NCBI GenBank assembly: GCA_013002375.1
Contig: JABDJW010000128.1
Location: forward strand, 1-16,922
Reading direction: 5' to 3'
Source of the DNA: Acidimicrobiales bacterium
Lineage (GTDB): Bacteria; Actinomycetota; Acidimicrobiia; Acidimicrobiales; SHLQ01
Length of the DNA stretch: 16,922 nucleotides
In this document: positions 8,301 through 14,852 of the stretch, in pieces
Layout of the letters: each line of letters begins with the position of its first letter
Numbering within the stretch: the first letter of the stretch is position 1
The notes under the pieces: model-generated
The model's input: only the letters and a program-made list of their open reading frames with translations
Databases searched by the model: none
Told to the model about the DNA's origin: nothing
Program-made: the position numbers and the translations under genes

Positions 8301-9734
8301 GCCGTCGTAGTCGTTGGGCTCGAACACCGCGATGCCGTTGTTGGTGAATTCGGTGACCCAGATCGTGCCGGGGAACGGCCCGGTGTCGCCGATGACGTCG
8401 AGGCCGAGATGGCGGCCATTGAGATTGGAGAACAGCGTGGTGTTGGAGGTCACGCTCTGGCCATCGGGCGAGAGCTCGAGGCGGTAGACGGCGGGCGGGT
8501 TGAGCCCGACCGCGATCAGGTCGCCGATCATCTCGCCGCCGAAGTTGTCGGCGGTGTACTCACCGAGACCGTTGGTCGACACCGGGAAGGTGGTCATGTG
8601 GCCGTCGAAGTTGCCCGACACCGGCTGCTGATCGCATTCGATCGGGTTGGCCGCGGGCACCGCAGCGGCCCATGGCGTCGCCGTAGGGTTGCCCCGCAAC
8701 ACGTTCGGATGGCCGCCGTAGGTACCGGCCACCGTGATGTTGTGGAGTTGATCGTCTTCGGTGAAGCCCGGTTCCTGAATGGCGTTGGTGCAGTTGCCGG
8801 CCGGGCCCTCGTTCTGCGGCACGTCGCCCCAGCCCGAGTTCGAACCGTTGTCGACCGTGTAGAGCTGACCGGACTGGGTCAGCACGACGTCGTAGGGGTT
8901 ACGGTAACCCGGGGCATGAACCTGGACCGGGCCGCCGGGCACGATCATCGCCTGGTTGTCGCCGCTTTGACCGCCCCACGGCAGCGTGGTGCTGGCCAAC
9001 GTCGGGATGTCGTACGTGGTGCTGCCGATGGCGTCGAGGTCGACCGACAGGACGGCGGCCGACAGGGCGTACTCGGGCAGTTCGGCGAAGTTGTTCGACG
9101 GAGCGCCGAGGTTGGTGTTGCCGCCTTGTGCCACGTAGAGCGTGTTGGTCGCGGTGTCGATCTCCATGCCGTTGGCCGAGTGGTTCTCCTCGGAGCGGGG
9201 CAGGCCCCGCACCAGTTCGAGGTGATCCCACGATGCGCCGTTCCAGGTCAGCCGGCTGATGATGCCCGAGTTGGTGTCGAGGTTGAGATCTTCGCCGGTG
9301 CTGCCGCCGCCGATACGAGGATCGCTCGACGCCACGTAGATCACCGGGTTGGCTGCGGTACCCGCGACCTTGATGCCGGTGGCCAGACGGTCCGAGACAG
9401 CGGCGTTGAGCGTGCCGTCGTCGTCGTGATTCGGGAGATTCTTGACGAGGTCGATCGTCTCGCTCGCGGTGACGGTGTAATCGTCGACGCCGTTGCGGGC
9501 GATCGTCAGGACCTTGATGTCGCCGTCGAGTTCGAGCACGTAGAGGCGGTCGTCGGGCCCGAACTGCATCGCGGTCGGCTTCTGCACCCCCGCGTTCTGC
9601 AGTGAACTGGCGCTGAACCCCACCGGGGCCATCGCGGCCGCGGGCGTAGCGGTGGCCAGGCCCAGCCCCGCGGCAAAGAGCATCGACGCCGAGAGCATGG
9701 CGACCAGCTTCTTGAAGACGTAGTGAGTGTTCAT
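5304..9734 (-). CDS. Large secreted multidomain protein: dehydrogenase-like propeller, Ca-binding repeats, malectin and Calx-beta
   Basis: This is a 1476-residue protein with a Sec signal peptide (residues 1-36: KK, hydrophobic core, ATPAAAMA). Residues about 40-475 resemble glucose/sorbosone-dehydrogenase-type beta-propellers (PTAMQFGPDDRLYVLE, HSANGMEID, APGYRNPYDVVL). An Asp-rich thrombospondin-3-like stretch with DEDGDGFDNADE and DPDDDNDGVNDD (490-545) probably binds calcium. Domains of uncertain type follow (555-780, lectin-like; 785-945). Then come Ig-like (965-1080) and cadherin-like (1086-1178, TATDDNGDP) domains, a malectin-like domain (1187-1349, YRVNAGG, DGGPDWDID, VEVRLYIGNN) and a Calx-beta end (about 1353-1476, ending LDDD). 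The roles inferred are extracellular glycan binding and perhaps sugar oxidation. The ATG at 9734 is chosen for the signal peptide and an AAGGAA site 8 bases upstream (9743-9748); in-frame sequence further upstream lies in the neighbouring glycosyltransferase gene. No sortase signal or transmembrane tail is visible. It follows the family-61 glycosyltransferase by 22 bp. Confidence 0.85.
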   Translation of the reverse strand: MNTHYVFKKLVAMLSASMLFAAGLGLATATPAAAMAPVGFSASSLQNAGVQKPTAMQFGPDDRLYVLELDGDIKVLTIARNGVDDYTVTASETIDLVKNLPNHDDDGTLNAAVSDRLATGIKVAGTAANPVIYVASSDPRIGGGSTGEDLNLDTNSGIISRLTWNGASWDHLELVRGLPRSEENHSANGMEIDTATNTLYVAQGGNTNLGAPSNNFAELPEYALSAAVLSVDLDAIGSTTYDIPTLASTTLPWGGQSGDNQAMIVPGGPVQVHAPGYRNPYDVVLTQSGQLYTVDNGSNSGWGDVPQNEGPAGNCTNAIQEPGFTEDDQLHNITVAGTYGGHPNVLRGNPTATPWAAAVPAANPIECDQQPVSGNFDGHMTTFPVSTNGLGEYTADNFGGEMIGDLIAVGLNPPAVYRLELSPDGQSVTSNTTLFSNLNGRHLGLDVIGDTGPFPGTIWVTEFTNNGIAVFEPNDYDGNTGNCTGANDPLLDEDGDGFDNADEILNSTDPCSGADVPPDNDGDFESDLVDPDDDNDGVNDDVDPFAVDASNGTATSLPVVLEWENNSPPAGGILELGFTGLRTNGTDYLDLFDPFAMTIGGAAGVITIDAAPAGTAEGAANTGEYGFQLGVTEQVNPFESLVRVAAPFAGVTPSAGQYLGASMGNGTQDDYLRLVATANGIELGVEIGGNFTPIATSSTPMPGPDALDLMFLVDPVAATVQASYVLINGGVPGPRIDVGAPQAVPSAWLTGSTAFGVTSSRGAGTTFPVTFDQLEVRPVSTGGNDVAASMQITPTGNLNGSSSSAGSFIVENLSLTDDITSISLDLGSAIMPDMVYDPIGVAGDTNGSDVTIDLDPGIGYLGRTFAAPANGVDGANGWRVLTLDFNDFGPGELMTFSVDVDPNSIQGSVRPSPNNAGKVSGLELSGSTLMVDFSDGSTLTNEIHPIAGTSGGGETLVDSDRAAAPSIEMLGITGNPTSVVAAAQTIRITGPAGETVRLLHAESGLFFDPPGYDLDAYETNVFLGVNHLSGTIGGQGYVDIPVTLLDSEPAGGFNLFLATVESADGEPGRVSNHLTVELDPAGGGNVPPLIAPIGGQSVFEGQNLTFNVTATDDNGDPIALTASNVPGFGTFLDNGDNSGTFTFDPLVGDAGSYLNITVTADDGNGGIDNETFTLNVTQDGPPPSGILYRVNAGGAAISAIDGGPDWDIDTKTNPSPLHNTGSKTASFPVGMNPDGSVPASTPVGVWQTERKDPLALPEMEWEFPVTAGETVEVRLYIGNNSTGTTGIGDRKFDVSIDGNLVLDDYDIIADVGHLVGTMKSYTIVSDGIVDVDFGNVKNRPIVNAIEILGDPGPVVISPGIWGVWEGDTGSVFVDVPVTLDAPAADPVTVDWVTVDFPANPTIALSGEDYVAASGTVTFLPGETEQFVQIEVLGDTIDEPPTLYGQWVVISFTNPSANATVNQAFFGLGIATILDDD

Positions 9735-9742
9735 GGTTCGTG

Positions 9743-9748
9743 TTCCTT
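9743..9748 (-). promoter_or_regulatory. Ribosome binding site for the large secreted protein
   Basis: On the minus strand AAGGAA lies 8 bases before the ATG at 9734, inside the 22-bp gap after the glycosyltransferase stop. It fixes the start directly before the signal peptide. Confidence 0.6.
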
Positions 9749-9756
9749 GGTTGGCC

Positions 9757-11034
9757 TCAGTAGCGATCGAGGAAGTCACGGGCCCAGGCCAAGGCCTGCT
9801 CCGTGCGATCGCGATCGAGGTAAATGTCCAGTTCCTGGTTTTCGGTATTCGTGCGGGAGCGCATGCGCGCGATGGCGGCCTCGGTGAAGACGTCATCGCC
9901 TTCATCCGCGGCGGTGACCCCGACGTAGTGGGATGTCGACGAGGTCAGAACGTGAAAGTGCTCGAGCATGAATTGCGAGCCGATGATCTCGATGGCGCCG
10001 GCCCACGACGGCAAGAACACGCCGTTGGCCAGACCTGCACCATGGGGCCCGAGGAACAGCGCGGCGTCGCGGAGTTCGTGGGCGACCTCGCGAACCGAGA
10101 CCTTCTCGGGTTCGAGCCAAACCGCGTCGTAGTCGCCGAGGAATGCATCGAGTTGGTCGTGCGGCACGATCTTTCGGCGGTACGCCTTCTGCCGGCTCAG
10201 GTACGCGACCTTGGGCCGGGCCGGACGATTCTCGGGATCGCCGCCGATCCCGAAGAGGGAACGGACCATGGCGCGCGCCCAATCGGGGGTGAACTTGCTC
10301 TTCTCGGTCGCCCGCGGATACGTGGGCACCACCAACCGGTCGGCGTGGATGGGACCGGTCGAACCATCGACATGCTTGATCTGCTCATCGCGGTAGCCCA
10401 TGGCACGGAGGGTCTCGAACTCGTACCCGAACTTCTGACCGTTCACCAGGACGTGATCGACCTGGTCGGGGCCGAAGCCGGCAACGCGCGCCGCCTCGAT
10501 CCGAGGCAGAAGGTCGTAGAGCCAATGGCTGAACATCACCGCACCGGGGGTGCGCACCATCAGGGCGGTTCCCCGGAGCTTCTCGGTCTCGATGTCATGG
10601 AACAGCGGCGCGAGGTAGGGCGCTCGGGTGACGTACGGCAGGTACCGGCCCTCGGCGTCGAGCACGACCTCGCTGCGAGCCGACCCGACGGCGAGACCAT
10701 CCTCGACCGAGTAGACCCACATCTCGGGAGCAGCCGACGATGCCCGTTTGAACGGGTTGGGCAGGCCGACGTCGCTGAAGATCGTGAAGTTGGTCGGCTG
10801 CGGGAGATCGACGGCGTCGTGGGTCTTCTGGGCGTCGAATCGGTCGGACATCCCCACATCGGGCAGGAGATCGATCGCCAGCTCGGGCAGTGACCGATCG
10901 TCGTCGCGCTCGTCGGTGGCCAGCATCGAGCGGACCTCTTCGGCACCGAAGGTATGCGGCCATTTCAGGACGAGTTCGCGAGCGCGATCGATCCGGCCTT
11001 GCCGCACGGCATCGTTCAGCTCGAGTATTCCCAC
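9757..11034 (-). CDS. Family-61-type (DUF563) glycosyltransferase
   Basis: This 425-residue protein has the hallmarks of the DUF563 / glycosyltransferase 61 family: FSHWLYDLLPRIE (168-180, His170-Trp171 and Asp174), KVAYLSRQKAYRRKI (275-289) and LGPHGAGLANGVFLPS (328-343). The N-terminal 100 residues are family-variable and begin with an alpha-helical segment (LNDAVRQGRIDRARELVLKWP). No signal peptide or membrane segment is seen, so it should act in the cytoplasm, transferring a sugar to a glycan or protein acceptor; in the family the donor is often a pentose or GlcNAc, but this cannot be read here. The start is a GTG (11032-11034) with a weak TTAGGG about 5 bases upstream; no better start is visible. 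The gene lies between two secreted proteins that share a C-terminal domain and is 22 bp ahead of the larger one, which suggests cotranscription. Confidence 0.85.
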   Translation of the reverse strand: MGILELNDAVRQGRIDRARELVLKWPHTFGAEEVRSMLATDERDDDRSLPELAIDLLPDVGMSDRFDAQKTHDAVDLPQPTNFTIFSDVGLPNPFKRASSAAPEMWVYSVEDGLAVGSARSEVVLDAEGRYLPYVTRAPYLAPLFHDIETEKLRGTALMVRTPGAVMFSHWLYDLLPRIEAARVAGFGPDQVDHVLVNGQKFGYEFETLRAMGYRDEQIKHVDGSTGPIHADRLVVPTYPRATEKSKFTPDWARAMVRSLFGIGGDPENRPARPKVAYLSRQKAYRRKIVPHDQLDAFLGDYDAVWLEPEKVSVREVAHELRDAALFLGPHGAGLANGVFLPSWAGAIEIIGSQFMLEHFHVLTSSTSHYVGVTAADEGDDVFTEAAIARMRSRTNTENQELDIYLDRDRTEQALAWARDFLDRY

Positions 11035-11178
11035 GTCGCCCTAACCCGCTTTGGCGCTCCGCCCAGAGCTCCAGTTGGTTTTTCCGCCTTCTGGGCTTTG
11101 GACCCTCGAGGGCCGTCCACCCGCGTCTCACCGTAGCAACGACACCGACCTGACGCCACTGTAAGTGGGAAAAACCCG
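11035..11178. other. 144-bp intergenic region upstream of the family-61 glycosyltransferase
   Basis: No gene is seen. Read on the minus strand it holds a possible -10 hexamer TACAGT (11158-11163) without a good -35, a 10-bp palindrome CCCTCGAGGG (11103-11112), the 12-mer GTCCAAAGCCCA (11092-11103) that recurs ahead of the next secreted-protein gene, and the weak ribosome binding site of the GTG start. A short stem (CCACT/AGTGG, 11156-11168) lacks a downstream U tract in either direction, so I do not call a terminator. The region is visibly less GC-rich than the genes around it and probably contains a promoter. Confidence 0.5.
11092..11103 (-). repeat. 12-mer GTCCAAAGCCCA, copy 1, in a 5' leader
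   Basis: The minus-strand sequence GTCCAAAGCCCA ends 57 bases before the GTG of the family-61 glycosyltransferase. An exact copy sits upstream of the secreted propeller gene at 13364-13375. It may be a shared regulatory site or leader element; there is no flanking identity to suggest a larger repeat. Confidence 0.45.
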
Positions 11179-13335
11179 CTAATCGTCGTCGATGATGATG
11201 ATGAGGCCCAAACCGAAAAACGCGGTGTCCAAAATGGCGTTCGGTGAAGGATTTGTGAAAGATACGATGCCCCACTCGCCGTAGAGCAACGGCGGTTCGT
11301 CCAGCGTGTCGCCGAGCACCTCGACCGGCACCGTCCCCCCGGTCTCGCCGACATCGATCGTGAGGGTGCCCGAGGCTGCGATGTAGTCGGCGCCGCTGAT
11401 CGCCACCGCCGGATTGGCCGGGAGGTCGACCGTCGTCCAGTCGATCGTGATCGGGGAGACGGCCGGCTTGTCGAGCTCGACGTAGACGTCGACGATTTGC
11501 GACCCGGTGTCGCCTTCAGGGTTCACGACGACGCCGTAGGGATGGATGATGGGCCGGTCGTCGCTCGGGTCGCAGGCGTCGCCCAACCCGTCCTCGTCGA
11601 CGTCAGCCTGGTCGGCGTTGGGTTCGCCCGGGCAGTTGTCGATCACGTTCGGCACGCCGTCGCCGTCGATGTCGAGCGGGTCGTAGATCGAGAAGTTGAC
11701 CACGCCGGCCGGTGACGCGTTGCCGGCCCGATCGACCGCGCGGGCCTCGATCCGGTAGTCGCCGATCGGCGCTGCCGGGTAGGTGAATGACCAGGTGACG
11801 GTCTGGTTGGAGCCCCCGACCGAGGGATCGACAATGAACTCGTGGACCACGCTGGCGAAGCTGCCGTCGGCTTGCATCCACAAACCGCCGGCGGTGTCCT
11901 TCAAGCGAAGCTTCACTCGATCGACGCGGACGTCGTCGACCGCGGTGCCGTCGACGGTCACCGGTGATTCGACCAGTTGCGACTCCACGGGATCGTCGAC
12001 GGTGACCGACGGCGCGAGTACGTCGGTCTGACCGCCGAAGTCGAAGAAGCCCATCCGGCCGACATAGCTGCCGTTGGAGAAGTTGCCATCGTGGCCGAAC
12101 AGGAGGCCGCGTTCGGTGACGGTCAGCGATTCGACGCCGTGAAACGAATCGCTACCCGGATCCCAATCGAGCGGGGTGCCGTCGGCGGGATCGAGGGCAG
12201 CCATCTGCCAGCGCCATGCACCCTGGGGGTAGCCGTCGCCGCTGCATTGCTTGTCGTCACGACCATCGGGGTTGGTGGGGCCCGGACCGGGCTGGATGCG
12301 GCAGAAGTGCCCCCCGGCGTACACCGCATTGTTGGAGATCGCGACCGAGTAGACCGAATCGCGCATCTCGTGGATCCAGATCGGCTGGGTATCGGCGCCG
12401 CCCGTCATGGGGAAGGCCAGGACCATGTCGTGCCATGGAGGGTTGTTGCCGATGGTGGTGCCCATGGCGAAGAAGGTGCCGTCGGGCGACATGTCGGCAT
12501 CGGTCGGCAGGGCGCCGTACGGCGCTCCGTCGAAGAAGCCGTTGATCTCCCATGAGGTCAGGAACGGCGTAGCCGGATTGCTGATGTCGAAGATCGCAGC
12601 GCCCAGGCGCTGGTTGTTGTCGATGGAGTCGGCGGAGTGGACGACCAACAACCGGTTGCCATCATTGGTGATCTCGAGGTGTTTGATGTTCTGCCCGCCC
12701 GAGTAACCCGGAGAACCCTCGCCGGTGTAGTCGAAGTCGAACGCAGTGTTCGGAACGCCGGTGACCGGATCGACGTCGGCGACGCGGTGGATCTGCTGGC
12801 CCTTGATCCACGAGAAGGCACCGCCGACGAACAGACGACCCTGCTCGAGATCGATGGCTTGCACCTTGCCGGTCGCATTGGCGACGAAACTGGTGAGCGA
12901 CCCGTCGACCAACGACAGTTGGGCCAGGCGATTACGGAAGACCCCGTTGACCAGTGTGAACTCGCCGCCGACGAAGATGCGATCGACCTCGACGGCTTCG
13001 GAGACGGCGAGCACCGGTCCGTTCAGCACCGGCCGGAACTCGTCGATGAACTCTCCGCTGTCGATGTCGAACGCAGCCAGGTACGGCTGACTGAACGTGG
13101 AGCCGTCGTTGTTCTCGATCGTGGTGAAATCGCCGCCCACGACGATGTAGGTGCCCACGACCGCAACGTCGGCCACGGACCCATCGATGATCCGGGGGAA
13201 ATCGACGCGGGGCGTCTCCGGGACGAGCGTCGGGTGCGGCACCGGTAGATCGTCGGCGCCGCTGGGCGCGGGCGAGACCCAGGCCAGGGCGGCCACGAGG
13301 GCCAGGACAACGATGATGCGCAACCGGTGATGCAT
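11179..13335 (-). CDS. Secreted beta-propeller protein with thrombospondin-3 repeats and Calx-beta C-terminus
   Basis: This 718-residue protein begins with a Sec signal peptide (1-27: HHRLR, a hydrophobic run, then SPAPSGADD). Residues about 45-435 form repeated blades containing VVGGDFTTIENN, FVGGEFTLVNG, FVGGAFSWIKG and YAGGHFCRI, the pattern of delta-60/DUF5122-type propellers. An Ig-like domain with TVDDPVESQLVESPVTVDG and AVDRAGNASP occupies about 440-550. A thrombospondin-3 calcium-binding stretch follows (DIDGDGVPNVIDNCP, DVDEDGLGDACDP, 555-590). A Calx-beta module (about 600-718, ending IIIIDDD) is nearly the same as the end of the 1476-residue protein. No membrane anchor is visible. 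The ATG at 13335 is chosen for the signal peptide and an AGAGGG 8-9 bases upstream; the in-frame extension beyond it is Arg-rich and runs into the neighbouring gene. The role inferred is a calcium-stabilised extracellular matrix or glycan-associated protein; no enzymatic residue is recognised. Confidence 0.84.
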   Translation of the reverse strand: MHHRLRIIVVLALVAALAWVSPAPSGADDLPVPHPTLVPETPRVDFPRIIDGSVADVAVVGTYIVVGGDFTTIENNDGSTFSQPYLAAFDIDSGEFIDEFRPVLNGPVLAVSEAVEVDRIFVGGEFTLVNGVFRNRLAQLSLVDGSLTSFVANATGKVQAIDLEQGRLFVGGAFSWIKGQQIHRVADVDPVTGVPNTAFDFDYTGEGSPGYSGGQNIKHLEITNDGNRLLVVHSADSIDNNQRLGAAIFDISNPATPFLTSWEINGFFDGAPYGALPTDADMSPDGTFFAMGTTIGNNPPWHDMVLAFPMTGGADTQPIWIHEMRDSVYSVAISNNAVYAGGHFCRIQPGPGPTNPDGRDDKQCSGDGYPQGAWRWQMAALDPADGTPLDWDPGSDSFHGVESLTVTERGLLFGHDGNFSNGSYVGRMGFFDFGGQTDVLAPSVTVDDPVESQLVESPVTVDGTAVDDVRVDRVKLRLKDTAGGLWMQADGSFASVVHEFIVDPSVGGSNQTVTWSFTYPAAPIGDYRIEARAVDRAGNASPAGVVNFSIYDPLDIDGDGVPNVIDNCPGEPNADQADVDEDGLGDACDPSDDRPIIHPYGVVVNPEGDTGSQIVDVYVELDKPAVSPITIDWTTVDLPANPAVAISGADYIAASGTLTIDVGETGGTVPVEVLGDTLDEPPLLYGEWGIVSFTNPSPNAILDTAFFGLGLIIIIDDD

Positions 13336-13451
13336 CCGGCGGGCCCTCTCGTGGGGAAGGGAATGGGCTTTGGACGGGACGGCGCCGACTCCCGCTGACC
13401 CAGCGCGCTCTTTTTCACGATATTCCCTACGGTCCGCGTTTACCACTTCGG
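13336..13451. other. 116-bp intergenic region upstream of the secreted propeller gene
   Basis: No gene is seen. On the minus strand it contains an A/T-richer patch TAGGGAATATCGTGAAAAAG (13411-13430) that may hold a promoter, the repeated 12-mer at 13364-13375 and the AGAGGG ribosome binding site. No terminator hairpin with a U tract follows the membrane protein gene, so readthrough from the upstream operon is possible. Confidence 0.4.
13364..13375 (-). repeat. 12-mer GTCCAAAGCCCA, copy 2, in a 5' leader
   Basis: Exact second copy of the minus-strand 12-mer found ahead of the family-61 glycosyltransferase, here ending 28 bases before the ATG at 13335. Both copies are upstream of minus-strand genes of the secreted-protein cluster. 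Confidence 0.45.
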
Positions 13452-14852
13452 TCAGGCCCCGAGCAGGAGGAACAGGCCCACGACGGTGTACAAGACCATC
13501 ACGCCGAGCATCGGATACTGCGACTTGATCGCCAGCGGGTGCTTCCAACGCTCGATGGCTCGATCATGAGCCACCGCAACCCCGAACACGTGGCCGATGG
13601 CGATGGACACCGTCTGCACCCAGGCAATCGCCGTGGTCGAGATCACGCTGTAGTCGATGTCGCGATCGGCGGTGCCGAAGATGTCCGCGCCGCGCCCGAA
13701 CGGGTCGCTGAGCAGGGCGAACAACGCCTGGCCCTCGAGGATGAACAGGCTGAAGTAGTGCGCCACGGCATAGGCCGCTGCGATCGGCACGAGCGAAGGC
13801 CCGAACCGGTCACTGAGTTCGCCGAACGAATCGCCGGTGATCCGGGCCATCAACGCGATCGCGATGCCGTACGCCAAGGCGACCACACCAATCACGATGA
13901 TCAGCCCGATCGTCGACACGATCGTGTACTCCCAGCCCGTTCGGTTGCCACGGATCTCGAGCCACCACGAGCTGCGGGTGAACCCGTCGAACGACGTCGA
14001 TCCCAGCACGATCAGGATGAACGGAACGGTGCCGCGCCGCATATCGAGTCGAGCGAGGCCCGCCATCGGCAGCCGGAATCGGAGTACCCCTTCATCGTCG
14101 CGATACATCGGTGCCATCGCGGCGAGCTTCGAGAAGAGCACACCGAAACCTTCCGACGTGCGGGCCCACCCCCGACCGAAGACGGAGGCCCCCATCAACA
14201 CGATGACGCTGTACATCGTGAGAAACACCGCGATCGAGCGAGGCGAATCGGGCGAGTGGTACGCCAGCTCCAGCCACAGAAACGAGAAGATCGCGATCGC
14301 GGCGGGCCAGTGGGTAGCTTCGCCATGCGTCGCCGGTGACAGCTCGGTTCTCGTGATCCGGGCCCGGACCCAGGCTCCGGCGTGGGCGAGGGTCCACAAC
14401 GGGTTGCAAGCCCGCCACACGTCGCCGAACAGGAACGACGCGATCTGCATGCCGACCCAGAACGTGATGAAGAGGGCCACCGGCGCCAGGTTCTCGTCGC
14501 CGGCCTCTGTGCCGAACCAGGCTGCGGCCAGCGTGAGACCGAAGGCGACCAGACCGAACACCCGCCCAATCGCCACACCGGGCGAGCCGAAGTCCCGCAG
14601 CGGCGCGGGCATCGCCGAACCGGTCGACGCATCGGCCAGCCGCGGTTCGGACCAGAACGCGCCGAGGGCCACGAAGGAGATCGCCACCGCGAAGCCGGCG
14701 GCCCACGCCAACTGCCAAGCCGGCAGGGGCAGATCGATTCGCCCGCCGACACCGTGGGCCGCGGCCGGCGAGGCCAGGACCGCGACGAGTGAGACGGAAG
14801 CGATCAGGCCGAGCCCGGCCCGGCGCGACACGCGCCGAGCCCGCTGGCTCAC
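13452..14852 (-). CDS. Polytopic membrane protein with predicted N-terminal histidine, putative metal-linked
   Basis: This 466-residue protein has a cleavable signal peptide (1-32, ending ASPAAA) followed directly by HGVGGRIDLPLP, so the mature chain is predicted to begin with His33. Roughly nine to ten hydrophobic segments follow (about 46-66, 95-113, 125-143, 183-199, 204-222, 275-286, 311-335, 353-375, 403-425, 447-464). Histidines in or near them include H365 (AVAHYFS) and H421/H429 (GHVFGVAVAHD). It resembles an actinobacterial integral membrane family that databases sometimes label fenitrothion hydrolase, a name I would not take as function; this resemblance is from memory. The GTG start (14850-14852) forms a GTGA overlap with the stop of the cupredoxin-like gene, so the two are translationally coupled. 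With two metal-binding-looking lipoproteins upstream, a role in copper transport or insertion across the cytoplasmic membrane is inferred. No P-type ATPase or CopD signature was recognised. Confidence 0.75.
   Translation of the reverse strand: MSQRARRVSRRAGLGLIASVSLVAVLASPAAAHGVGGRIDLPLPAWQLAWAAGFAVAISFVALGAFWSEPRLADASTGSAMPAPLRDFGSPGVAIGRVFGLVAFGLTLAAAWFGTEAGDENLAPVALFITFWVGMQIASFLFGDVWRACNPLWTLAHAGAWVRARITRTELSPATHGEATHWPAAIAIFSFLWLELAYHSPDSPRSIAVFLTMYSVIVLMGASVFGRGWARTSEGFGVLFSKLAAMAPMYRDDEGVLRFRLPMAGLARLDMRRGTVPFILIVLGSTSFDGFTRSSWWLEIRGNRTGWEYTIVSTIGLIIVIGVVALAYGIAIALMARITGDSFGELSDRFGPSLVPIAAAYAVAHYFSLFILEGQALFALLSDPFGRGADIFGTADRDIDYSVISTTAIAWVQTVSIAIGHVFGVAVAHDRAIERWKHPLAIKSQYPMLGVMVLYTVVGLFLLLGA

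Noticed and set aside
5796..9605. A 1269-codon open frame on the + strand opposite the large secreted protein
   Set aside because: It is an antisense shadow of high-GC codon bias: Val/Asp/Gly/Arg-rich with no recognisable domain, whereas the minus-strand frame has a signal peptide and clear domains.
11103..11112. CCCTCGAGGG palindrome as an operator
   Set aside because: A single 10-bp palindrome in GC-rich DNA has no second copy in the other leader; too weak to call separately.
11156..11168. CCACT/AGTGG stem as an intrinsic terminator
   Set aside because: The stem is only 5 bp and is not followed by a U tract in either direction; the T-run lies on the wrong side.
11035..11178. Cyclic-di-GMP (GEMM-type) riboswitch, suggested by the CAAAGCC-like sequence in the leaders
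   Set aside because: The rest of the GEMM core, the conserved first helix and tetraloop-receptor sequences, could not be found in either leader.
13336..13548. N-terminal extension of the secreted propeller protein
   Set aside because: The extension is Arg-rich and overlaps the membrane protein gene, and a clean signal peptide starts at 13335.
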